11,636 nt of DNA from Bdellovibrio sp. Lineage in GTDB: Bacteria > Bdellovibrionota > Bdellovibrionia > Bdellovibrionales > Bdellovibrionaceae. Made by a program: the position numbers and the translations under genes. The stretch is taken from positions 1 to 11,636 of the forward strand of contig JAGIAF010000087.1 of the NCBI GenBank assembly GCA_017745015.1, read 5' to 3'. This document shows, in pieces, positions 5,928-11,636 of this stretch. Under the pieces are notes generated by a model. The model did no database searches, was not told where the DNA came from, and saw only the letters and a program-made list of their open reading frames with translations. The first letter of the stretch is position 1. Every line of letters starts with the position of its first letter.

Positions 5928-5955
5928 CCATGGTCTCACCATGGCTTTCTTTTTA
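5928..5955 (+). terminator. Rho-independent terminator of the metallopeptidase gene
   Basis: CCATGGT, loop CTC, ACCATGG (5928-5944) is a perfect 7-bp stem starting 12 bases after the stop codon. It is preceded by an A-run and followed by CTTTCTTTTT (5945-5954). Confidence 0.85.
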
Positions 5956-5979
5956 TTAACGCACTCTTGCTACCAAAAT

Positions 5980-6004
5980 AATATCCCACGATGGGGATAT
6001 TTTT
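5980..6004. terminator. AT-flanked hairpin, possibly bidirectional terminator
   Basis: AATATCCC, loop ACGATG, GGGATATT (5980-6001) is a perfect 8-bp stem, with a T-run on the plus strand (6001-6004) and an ATTTT on the minus strand beyond it. It could stop transcripts from either the metallopeptidase or dut. Confidence 0.55.
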
Positions 6005-6012
6005 CGCGCCAG

Positions 6013-6044
6013 CCCCGAAGGGGTTTCGGGCAGGAGCCCGAAAC
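6013..6044 (-). terminator. Two adjacent GC-rich hairpins after dut
   Basis: On the minus strand, GTTTCGGGC-TCCT-GCCCGAAAC (6044-6023) is a perfect 9-bp stem 16 bases after the dut stop. It is followed directly by CCCC-TTC-GGGG (6023-6013). There is no T-run right after either; the U-rich hairpin at 5980-6004 comes next. Together they probably end the pnp-M16-dut message. Confidence 0.55.
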
Positions 6045-6059
6045 AAAGTGTATCCGTAC

Positions 6060-6509
6060 CTATGCGCGGCCTGTTGAACCGAAGCCGCCGGCTCCGCGTT
6101 CAGTCTCTGATAGATCACTTACTAGTTCGAATTGCGCTTGGTAAACCGGAGCGATCACCAATTGAGCGCAACGCTCTTGATCGCTGATTGTCACAGCTTC
6201 GTTGCCCAAGTTGATCACGATGATTTTAACTTCACCACGATAGTCCGCATCGATAGTTCCTGGCGTGTTCAAAACAGTCAGACCGTTTTTTGCGGCCCAA
6301 CCGCTGCGAGGACGAGCTTGGATTTCAAAACCCAATGGGATTTCGAAGCTCAAGCCTGTTGGAATCATCGCGCGCTCGCCTGGGTTTAGCACAACAGGAC
6401 CGGCAAGTTGCGCACGAACGTCGACGCCGCTAGCGCCGTTAGATTGATATTGAGGAAGCTCCCCATGAAAGTTGTCTAGCTTTTTGATTTTTACGTTCAC
6501 TTTATTCAT
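6060..6509 (-). CDS. dut: Deoxyuridine 5'-triphosphate nucleotidohydrolase
   Basis: dUTPase splits dUTP into dUMP and pyrophosphate, keeping uracil out of DNA and supplying dUMP for thymidylate synthesis; it works as a cytoplasmic homotrimer. All five family motifs are visible in the 149 residues: SGVDVRA (27-33), PRSGWAAKNGL (67-77), GTIDADYRGE (84-93, with the catalytic Asp at D87), ERCAQL (112-117) and RGAGGFGSTG (138-147). The length is normal. I start it at ATG 6509 rather than a GTG at 6530, because the ATG overlaps the upstream stop (ATGA), has AAGGG upstream, and begins where the family begins. The overlap implies translational coupling with the M16 peptidase gene. It is the last gene of the leftward operon and is followed by hairpins. 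Confidence 0.97.
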   Translation of the reverse strand: MNKVNVKIKKLDNFHGELPQYQSNGASGVDVRAQLAGPVVLNPGERAMIPTGLSFEIPLGFEIQARPRSGWAAKNGLTVLNTPGTIDADYRGEVKIIVINLGNEAVTISDQERCAQLVIAPVYQAQFELVSDLSETERGAGGFGSTGRA

Positions 6510-7771
6510 AGTTGGAACCCTTCCCACCACTCTTTAAGTTCTTCTACACCGGTGCCCAAAAGAACACCCGACATATTGTCGACATCCAAAGAACGGATGT
6601 AGTGATTCACAGAATCCACCGTTACTTTATTGATCTCATCGATCACCCAGTCCACAGAACGATACTGGCCAAAGACCATTTCATTCACCGCCAAAGAAGT
6701 CATGCGATTTTCGATATCGTCAGAGCCCAGCAAAATGCTGCCCACAACTTGAGTTTTAAACATCTCCACATCAGAGCGTTTTGCACCCTGTTTGCGCACA
6801 CGTTGAAACTCTTTAGCTATCAAGTCGCCCACTTTTTTGACGCTTTTCAATTCCGCACCGGCATAGATATTCAACATACCTGAGTCGATGTTTGTATTAA
6901 GACTAGAGAAGATCGAATACACCAAACCGCGTTTTTCACGCACGCTTTGGTAAAGCTTCGAAGTCATACCACCACCGAACAAAGTATTCGCGATCACCGC
7001 CTCAAAGCGAAATTCATCACGGAAACTTGCCGTTGGGAGACCCATCAGCATGTGCACTTGTTCCGATTGCTTTTCCATCACACGACGGCGACGGATCCAG
7101 CTTGGCTTCTTACGGGCATTTTTCAAAGTCGATTTCTTCTTAGCGCCCAAGTGCTTTTTCACTCCCGCCATAAACTCGTCATGATCGATGCAGCCTGCAG
7201 CGCTCACGATGATATTTTTGCCGGTATAATTTTTCTTATAATAGTCCATGACCTGATTTTGCTTCATCGCTGCGATCGAACCAGGAGTCCCCAAGATAGG
7301 TCTTCCCAAGGGATGGCGGCCATAAGCTTCATCATAAAGAACGTCGTAAATAACTTCTTCGTGACTGTCTTCAGACATGGCGATCTCTTGCAAGATCACG
7401 CCTTTTTCAAGGTCGAATTCCTTCTTTACCAAATTCATGTTGGAAACAAGATCCGACAAAACGTCGAGAGCTTTTTCCCAATGATCCTTTAATACCAGCG
7501 CGTGATAGCACGTGTATTCACGAGTCGTATAAGCATTGAGTTCACCACCCAAAGCTTCCAAGGATTTTGCAATTTGATAGGCGTTGCGAGTCTTAGTCCC
7601 TTTAAAGACCAAGTGCTCAAGAAGATGCGACATTCCGGCAATAGCGGGAACTTCATCACGAGTTCCCGTTAAAACCCAAATACCGATAGAAACGGCACGG
7701 GACCCTGGATGAAGTTCACTCATCACCCGGATCCCGTTAGAAAGTTCAGATTTTTTGAACTTTGTATTCAT
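6506..7771 (-). CDS. M16 (pitrilysin/MPP-type) zinc metallopeptidase
   Basis: The 421-residue protein has the inverted zinc motif HLLEH (H49, E52, H53) followed by VFKGT, and the third ligand E129 in VILQEIAMSED. The C-terminal half carries the M16 R/Y-type segment (GMTSKLYQSVREKRGLVYS, 268-286), which helps close the substrate chamber. Its length and two-domain arrangement match single-unit processing-protease-like M16B members. No signal peptide is seen, so it is probably cytoplasmic. The gene starts two bases after the pnp stop and overlaps dut by four, so all three are translated together. An M16 gene just after pnp is a common arrangement in several bacterial phyla. The natural substrate in this setting is not known; small peptides are likely. 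Confidence 0.94.
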   Translation of the reverse strand: MNTKFKKSELSNGIRVMSELHPGSRAVSIGIWVLTGTRDEVPAIAGMSHLLEHLVFKGTKTRNAYQIAKSLEALGGELNAYTTREYTCYHALVLKDHWEKALDVLSDLVSNMNLVKKEFDLEKGVILQEIAMSEDSHEEVIYDVLYDEAYGRHPLGRPILGTPGSIAAMKQNQVMDYYKKNYTGKNIIVSAAGCIDHDEFMAGVKKHLGAKKKSTLKNARKKPSWIRRRRVMEKQSEQVHMLMGLPTASFRDEFRFEAVIANTLFGGGMTSKLYQSVREKRGLVYSIFSSLNTNIDSGMLNIYAGAELKSVKKVGDLIAKEFQRVRKQGAKRSDVEMFKTQVVGSILLGSDDIENRMTSLAVNEMVFGQYRSVDWVIDEINKVTVDSVNHYIRSLDVDNMSGVLLGTGVEELKEWWEGFQL

Positions 7772-7773
7772 TC

Positions 7774-9867
7774 TTACTGAAGAAGCGCTTTTCTAGAAAG
7801 TTTCACGCGACCAGCACGGTCCACTTCAAGAACTTTAACGTCGATCATCTCGCCCTCTTTAAGAACGTCAGTCACTTGACGAACGCGCTCGTTAGAGATT
7901 TCAGAGATGTGCAACAAGCCTTGAGTGTTCGGAAGGATTTCAACGAAAGCACCGAACTCAGCGATTTTCACTACGCGACCTTTATAAGTCTTACCAACTT
8001 CAGCTTCAGCAACGATGTCGTTGATCATGCCGATAGCTTTTTTAGTAGCTTCAGGGTCAGCAGAAGCGATGTGGATTGTACCGTCGTCTTCGATTTCGAT
8101 CTTAACGCCAGTTGCTTCAGTGATACCGCGGATAACTTTACCGCCAGAACCGATAACTTCACGGATTTTATCTGGTTTGATTTTGATAGTCTCGATACGA
8201 GGTGCAAATTCAGAGATTTGACCACGAGGAGTCTTCATCACTTTTTCCATTTCGTTCAAGATATGAGAACGACCGTCTTTAGCTTGCGCCAAAGCTTGTT
8301 CCATCACTTCGAAAGAAACTGAGTCGATTTTGATGTCCATTTGAAGAGCTGTGATACCAGTGTTAGTACCCGCTACTTTAAAGTCCATATCGCCCAAGTG
8401 ATCTTCGTCACCCAAGATATCTGTCAATACAGCTACGCGATCGCCTTCTTTGATAAGACCCATTGCCACACCGGCAACGTTGCCTTTAACTGGAACACCA
8501 GCATCAAGAAGAGCCATCAAACCAGAACATACAGTACCCATTGAAGAAGAACCGTTAGATTCCAAAACTTCAGATACGATACGGATTGTGTATGGGAATT
8601 TCTCATGGTCAGGAAGAACTGCTTTAAGGGCACGTTCAGCCAAGTTACCGTGACCGATTTCACGACGAGAAGTACCGCTCATACGACCTACTTCGCCTAC
8701 AGAGTATGGAGGGAAGTTGTAGTGAAGCATGAACTTGCGTTTTTGAACGCCCAACAATGAATCAACCATTTGTTCGTCGTCACCAGTACCCAAAGTTACT
8801 GTACCCAAAACTTGAGTTTCACCGCGAGTGAACAAGCCAGAACCGTGAGCGCGTGGCAAGATACCAACTTCGTTCGCTACCGGACGTACAGTTGTCGTGT
8901 TACGACCGTCGATACGAACTTTGCGATCCAAGATCATAGCACGAGCTTCTTTGTACTTAAGATCTTCAACGATTGTGTTTAGATCTTTTTTACGTTGTTT
9001 CAAAAGATCTTTGTCAGTGATTGAAGCCAACAAAGTTTTTTCAGCATCCGCTGCTGCAGCGTTAGCTGCGGCATAACGATCTTGTTTTTCTTTGATAGCT
9101 AGAGCTGCTGCGATTTTTGGTTGCAAGAAGGCTTCAGCGGCACCTTTGAAATCTGCATCGATAGAAGGAGCTGTGAAAGCGCGTTTAGCAACAGAACCTG
9201 TTTTTTCACGCAATTCGTCTTGCGCGTTCAAAAGAGGCATCAATGCTTGGTGACCGAATTTCAAAGCTGCCAAAGCGTCTGCTTCAGTGATGAATTTCGT
9301 TTCACCTTCAACCATCAACAAACCATTGCGAGTACCCGCAACGATCATATCCATGTCGGATTTTTCCATTTGTTGTGGAGTCGGGTTGGCAATGAATTGA
9401 CCATCTACGCGACCGATTTGCACTGCTGCAGTGGGACCGTTGAATGGAATATCAGAAACGTGAAGAGCTGCAGAAGCACCAACGCTTGCCAAGATTTCTA
9501 GAGGGAATGAACCGTCAGCAGAAAGAACTGTCGCTACAACTTGAGTTTCGTAGCGGTAGCCCTCTGGGAATGAAGGACGAATTGGACGGTCGATAAGACG
9601 AGCGATCAAAACCGCGTCGTTTGTTGGTTTCGCTTCACGCTTGAAGTAACCACCTGGAATTTTACCAGTTGCATAGTATTTTTCGATGTATTCAACAGTC
9701 AGAGGGAAGAAATCCACTTCTGAAGGTTTTTTAGAAGAAACAGCAGTTACGATAACCATGTTGTTACCGCAAGAAACAAGCACTGATCCGTCAGCTTGTT
9801 TTGCCATACGGCCTGTTTCAATTGTGATCTGCTTTCCACCTACCGAAGTAGTAACAGTCGTTTTCAT
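7774..9867 (-). CDS. pnp: Polyribonucleotide nucleotidyltransferase (PNPase)
   Basis: PNPase degrades RNA 3' to 5' with phosphate, releasing nucleoside diphosphates, and can add tails in reverse; it forms a trimer and is part of the RNA degradosome in some bacteria. The 697-residue protein has the full layout: first RNase PH domain (about 1-225, with FFPLTVEY 54-61), helical domain (about 240-320), second RNase PH domain (about 322-545), KH domain (about 560-615) and S1 domain (about 624-692). The second RNase PH domain contains RRE (401-403) and the acidic catalytic segment GDEDHLGDMDFKVAGT (486-501). The KH domain has VIGSGGK (571-577), and the S1 domain has GRVVKIAEFGAFVEI (630-644) and GLLHISEIS (650-658). 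AAGGAG precedes the ATG by a few bases. The leader from rpsO contains several hairpins. Confidence 0.98.
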   Translation of the reverse strand: MKTTVTTSVGGKQITIETGRMAKQADGSVLVSCGNNMVIVTAVSSKKPSEVDFFPLTVEYIEKYYATGKIPGGYFKREAKPTNDAVLIARLIDRPIRPSFPEGYRYETQVVATVLSADGSFPLEILASVGASAALHVSDIPFNGPTAAVQIGRVDGQFIANPTPQQMEKSDMDMIVAGTRNGLLMVEGETKFITEADALAALKFGHQALMPLLNAQDELREKTGSVAKRAFTAPSIDADFKGAAEAFLQPKIAAALAIKEKQDRYAAANAAAADAEKTLLASITDKDLLKQRKKDLNTIVEDLKYKEARAMILDRKVRIDGRNTTTVRPVANEVGILPRAHGSGLFTRGETQVLGTVTLGTGDDEQMVDSLLGVQKRKFMLHYNFPPYSVGEVGRMSGTSRREIGHGNLAERALKAVLPDHEKFPYTIRIVSEVLESNGSSSMGTVCSGLMALLDAGVPVKGNVAGVAMGLIKEGDRVAVLTDILGDEDHLGDMDFKVAGTNTGITALQMDIKIDSVSFEVMEQALAQAKDGRSHILNEMEKVMKTPRGQISEFAPRIETIKIKPDKIREVIGSGGKVIRGITEATGVKIEIEDDGTIHIASADPEATKKAIGMINDIVAEAEVGKTYKGRVVKIAEFGAFVEILPNTQGLLHISEISNERVRQVTDVLKEGEMIDVKVLEVDRAGRVKLSRKALLQ

Positions 9868-9883
9868 TAAATCTCCTTATTTA

Positions 9884-9995
9884 GCGAATTTCGTATTCGC
9901 CATCCGTTTGTGGAAGCCATCTCAAGAATCCTACTGAGACGAAGGGAAGCACTCATGCTCACCTGCGAAGTCAGCTTGATTATTCAGCTGGCTTC
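9884..9995 (-). promoter_or_regulatory. Structured pnp leader with three hairpins
   Basis: Three inverted repeats lie between rpsO and pnp: 9967-9995 (GAAG-CAGCT arms, 9-nt loop, one mismatch), 9920-9938 (TCTCA/TGAGA) and 9884-9900 (a 6-bp GCGAAT/ATTCGC stem just upstream of the Shine-Dalgarno). In E. coli a stem-loop in the same place is cut by RNase III, and PNPase then represses its own message. The same role here is inferred from position, not shown. Confidence 0.45.
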
Positions 9996-10008
9996 CTTAT
10001 TAAATTTT

Positions 10009-10030
10009 GAAGGGGCTATTACGCCCCTTC
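10009..10030 (-). terminator. Hairpin after rpsO
   Basis: GAAGGGGC, loop TATTAC, GCCCCTTC is a perfect 8-bp stem 23 bases past the rpsO stop. On the transcribed strand it is followed by AAAATTTAAT rather than a clean U-run. It probably ends or attenuates part of the rpsO transcript, with readthrough into pnp. Confidence 0.6.
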
Positions 10031-10053
10031 ATTAGTATCTTATTAAGATGAGA

Positions 10054-10323
10054 TTACTTACGGATATCAAGTTCTTTGATAAGAGTTTGATATGCTTTAA
10101 CATCTTTGCGATGCAAGTAATCCAAAAGCTTACGACGTTGGTTAACCAAAGTCACAAGACCACGACGACCGTGGAAGTCTTTTTTGTGTGTAGTGAAGTG
10201 AGTCGTCAAATCGTTGATTCTTGCTGTCAACAACGCAACTTGAACTTGAGATGAACCAGTGTCCAAACCTGCAGTTTTGAATTTATTAACGATTTGCGCT
10301 TTTTGTTCTTTAGTGACTGCCAT
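10054..10323 (-). CDS. rpsO: 30S ribosomal protein S15
   Basis: S15 is an early 16S rRNA-binding protein of the 30S platform and helps form bridges to the 50S subunit. The 89 residues are the standard length. They include the family blocks DTGSSQVQVALLTARI (21-36), HFTTHKKDFHGRRGL (42-56) and RRKLLDYLHRKD (63-74), with the conserved His/Asp/Ser residues used for rRNA contact. AGGAGA lies just upstream of the ATG. The rpsO-pnp order is conserved in many bacteria. In several phyla S15 represses its own leader; a leader of about 94 bases exists here if the promoter call is right, but I could not fit it to a known S15-binding structure. Confidence 0.98.
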   Translation of the reverse strand: MAVTKEQKAQIVNKFKTAGLDTGSSQVQVALLTARINDLTTHFTTHKKDFHGRRGLVTLVNQRRKLLDYLHRKDVKAYQTLIKELDIRK

Positions 10324-10423
10324 TAAAGTCTCCTATTTCTGTGCCAAAATTTGCATTTCGGCTATTTATAAAATCCCCCACCCTAAGGTCGTCATGGCTG
10401 TCGATCCGGGGCAGGAAGACTAG

Positions 10424-10452
10424 GTTCTATATGTATCTGTGAGGGCGGTCAA
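10424..10452 (-). promoter_or_regulatory. Promoter upstream of rpsO
   Basis: On the minus strand, TTGACC (10452-10447) and TAGAAC (10429-10424) are separated by 17 bases; an overlapping TATAGA (10431-10426) would give 15. Initiation near 10417 would leave a leader of about 94 bases before the rpsO ATG. It would let rpsO-pnp be expressed apart from truB. Confidence 0.55.
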
Positions 10453-10458
10453 GTGCTG

Positions 10459-10491
10459 CTTCAGCTTACGGCCTGCCCGGGCCCTCAGCTC
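10459..10491 (-). other. GC-rich palindromic segment between truB and rpsO
   Basis: The minus strand carries nested self-complementary words, AGCT...GGCC...GGCC...AGCT, around CCCGGGC. They could fold into a strong hairpin with an internal loop just 3' of truB. No U-tract follows. It may be a Rho-dependent stop, a processing site or a small repeat. Confidence 0.3.
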
Positions 10492-10507
10492 TGCTCGGCT
10501 ACCGCCG

Positions 10508-11452
10508 CTAGTATTTAAAAACACGGCGGAGGACGAATCCCCGGCCTGGTTCCAACCCTACAATGGCCAACAACTGACCACCTTCGAGAGCTAAAACCTG
10601 CACGTATTGGTCCTCTTCAGGCTTGAAAACGGATATAAGCTGGCTACGCAGGTCATGGCTGATTTGGCCATTCCCCAAAAGCACCTGATCTTGGCCTTTT
10701 ACGCGAATACGCTTTACCGTCGGCAAAGCCATATCCATACGAACAAAAGGGGCTCCAAGAGTGCCTTTTTTTACACAGTCTTCGATCTCTTCCAGAGTTT
10801 GGGCCTGTTCGAGGTAGTACGGGGCTGAATAAGTCCTTCTGAGGGCACTCATCGCCGCGCCGCAACCCAAGGCCTGACCTAGCAGATCCACCCAAGTCCG
10901 GATGTAACTGCCCTTTGAACAACGCAGGTCAAACTCCGCCCAATCACTGCCCATCCCTAAGAATTTGATATCCCAGAAGCTCATCACCTTTTTAGGGATG
11001 ACGACGTCTTTATCTTGGCGAGCATATTCGTAGAGCTTTTTCCCCTGAACTTTGATCGCTGAGTAAATCGGAACTTCAACCTCCATCTCCCCGGCCAAAT
11101 TCATGGCTTCACGAAGAAGAGAGTCTTGGTCCAGAGTTACGGGCTTTTGTTCAAGGATTTCGCCGGTCGTATCCAATGTATCTGTACGTACGCCGAATTG
11201 AATGCGCACGCGATATCCTTTGTCGCCTTCAAGGATGTATTGGCTAAGCTTCGTGCCTTCATTAATAAGACACGCCATCAAGCCGGACGCCATAGGATCC
11301 AGAGTGCCGGAGTGACCGACAGATCTTGTACCCATAATACGACGAAGACGCGAAACCACATCGTGGCTGGAAATGCCAGAGGGCTTATCGACAAGCAAGA
11401 GCCCGTCAAAAGCCACTGAGGCCGTTCTATTTTTTTCAGAATTATTCGTCAT
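10508..11452 (-). CDS. truB: tRNA pseudouridine(55) synthase
   Basis: TruB converts U55 in the T-loop of nearly all tRNAs to pseudouridine and also acts as a tRNA folding chaperone. The 314-residue protein, the same length as the E. coli enzyme, opens with GLLLVDKPSGISSHDVVSRL (17-36). It carries the catalytic loop GHSGTLDPMASG (46-57) with the nucleophile D52. Further family blocks are PIYSAIKVQGKKLYEYAR, then CSKGSYIRTWVDLLG with the conserved Arg, and GAAMSALRRTYS. A C-terminal PUA-like domain covers about the last 65 residues. I chose ATG 11452, which overlaps the rbfA end by 11 bases; a TTG at 11500 would add 16 non-family residues. The rbfA-truB-rpsO-pnp order is a common ribosomal maturation cluster. 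Confidence 0.97.
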   Translation of the reverse strand: MTNNSEKNRTASVAFDGLLLVDKPSGISSHDVVSRLRRIMGTRSVGHSGTLDPMASGLMACLINEGTKLSQYILEGDKGYRVRIQFGVRTDTLDTTGEILEQKPVTLDQDSLLREAMNLAGEMEVEVPIYSAIKVQGKKLYEYARQDKDVVIPKKVMSFWDIKFLGMGSDWAEFDLRCSKGSYIRTWVDLLGQALGCGAAMSALRRTYSAPYYLEQAQTLEEIEDCVKKGTLGAPFVRMDMALPTVKRIRVKGQDQVLLGNGQISHDLRSQLISVFKPEEDQYVQVLALEGGQLLAIVGLEPGRGFVLRRVFKY

Positions 11453-11636
11453 CAGAGTCTGATTCAGAGGAAGGTTCTTTAGATTTTCTTTCTGCTTCAA
11501 GATCAGAAAGAATACGCTCTACTTTCAAAACTTGTTCTGTCGCGTGATCCGGATAGAACGTCAGCTTTGGGCAATAACGCATTTTAAGTTCTTTACCAAT
11601 AAAGTTTTGGATTTCAAAGGCGCGCTCTTGCAAAAG
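11442..11636 (-). CDS. rbfA: Ribosome-binding factor A, C-terminal part (5' end outside window)
   Basis: Only the last 64 residues are present; the gene runs off the right edge. RbfA binds the 30S subunit and helps mature the 5' end of 16S rRNA, which matters most in the cold. The visible LLQERAFEIQNFIGKELKMR then YCPKLTFYPDHATEQVLKVERIL matches the end of the KH-like RbfA domain (usual form: R..lgk.l.lR..PeL.F..D...e...ri..lL). The remaining tail (RKSKEPSSESDSDDE) is acidic and serine-rich and probably disordered. The stop codon lies inside the start of truB, so the two are coupled. Confidence 0.9.
   Translation of the reverse strand, partial: LLQERAFEIQNFIGKELKMRYCPKLTFYPDHATEQVLKVERILSDLEAERKSKEPSSESDSDDE

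Larger units (their letters stand above)
5955..6061 (-). repeat. Intergenic repeat, copy split by stacked hairpins
   Basis: Read on the minus strand, 6061-6045 (AGGTACGGATACACTTT) and 5978-5955 (TTTTGGTAGCAA...AAT) match the two halves of the 4738-4775 repeat. They are separated by 66 extra bases, and the copy is about 69 longer overall. The extra segment consists of three hairpins in a row. The first bases overlap the TAG stop codon of dut, so the repeat abuts the gene end exactly. Confidence 0.65.

Noticed and set aside
5928..6044. CRISPR-like or tandem repeat array
   Set aside because: The hairpins differ from each other in sequence and length and have no regular spacers.
6947..7492. Plus-strand open frame of 181 codons opposite the M16 gene
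   Set aside because: His/Phe-rich shadow translation with no domain or ribosome-binding site; the M16 frame on the other strand is certain.
7762..8322. Long open frame on the plus strand opposite pnp
   Set aside because: It is antisense to the KH/S1 region of a certain pnp gene, has a low-complexity Phe/Asp/Ser-rich translation, no ribosome-binding site, and follows from the codon bias of the real gene.

Overview
The window looks like chromosomal DNA of a predatory Bdellovibrionota bacterium, most likely a Bdellovibrio close to B. bacteriovorus. That rests on the character of the translation-gene block (rbfA-truB-rpsO-pnp, then an M16 peptidase and dut), a base composition that looks close to half G+C by eye, and the density of short exported or outer-membrane proteins around it. 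The genus is recognition plus inference; no search was run. No insertion sequence, CRISPR array, phage gene or rRNA gene is visible, and only a tRNA-like scrap is seen.

Left region (1-2740, minus strand): a probable operon reads leftward from about 2.7 kb. It encodes a small two-helix membrane protein with cysteine knuckles, a polyprenol-phosphate-mannose-synthase-type glycosyltransferase, and an exported SH3b plus outer-membrane beta-barrel protein whose start overlaps the glycosyltransferase. After a hairpin there is a separate exported protein with a PD-(D/E)XK nuclease signature very like the YraN/UPF0102 core.

Middle region (2778-4713, plus strand): a divergent promoter with almost no leader drives an outer-membrane barrel gene. 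A membrane-anchored protein follows that aligns by eye to the lipase alpha/beta-hydrolase fold but has lost its nucleophile, and then a Yip1-family membrane protein.

Island (4714-6059): a single exported HExxH...E gluzincin metallopeptidase gene with its own promoter, Shine-Dalgarno and terminator. It is bracketed by two inverted copies of a short repeat. One copy is intact (38 bp); the other is split by about 69 bp of stacked hairpins. A tRNA T-arm-like fragment also lies here.

Right region (6060-11636, minus strand): the conserved information-processing operon reads rbfA (partial), truB, rpsO, pnp, M16 peptidase, dut. rbfA/truB overlap, pnp/M16 are 2 nt apart, and M16/dut share an ATGA overlap. 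rpsO has its own promoter in the truB-rpsO gap. The rpsO-pnp gap holds several hairpins resembling the RNase III-processed pnp leader of E. coli in arrangement. These genes serve 30S maturation, tRNA pseudouridylation, ribosome assembly, RNA decay and nucleotide-pool sanitation. The surrounding accessory genes are nearly all envelope or exported proteins.
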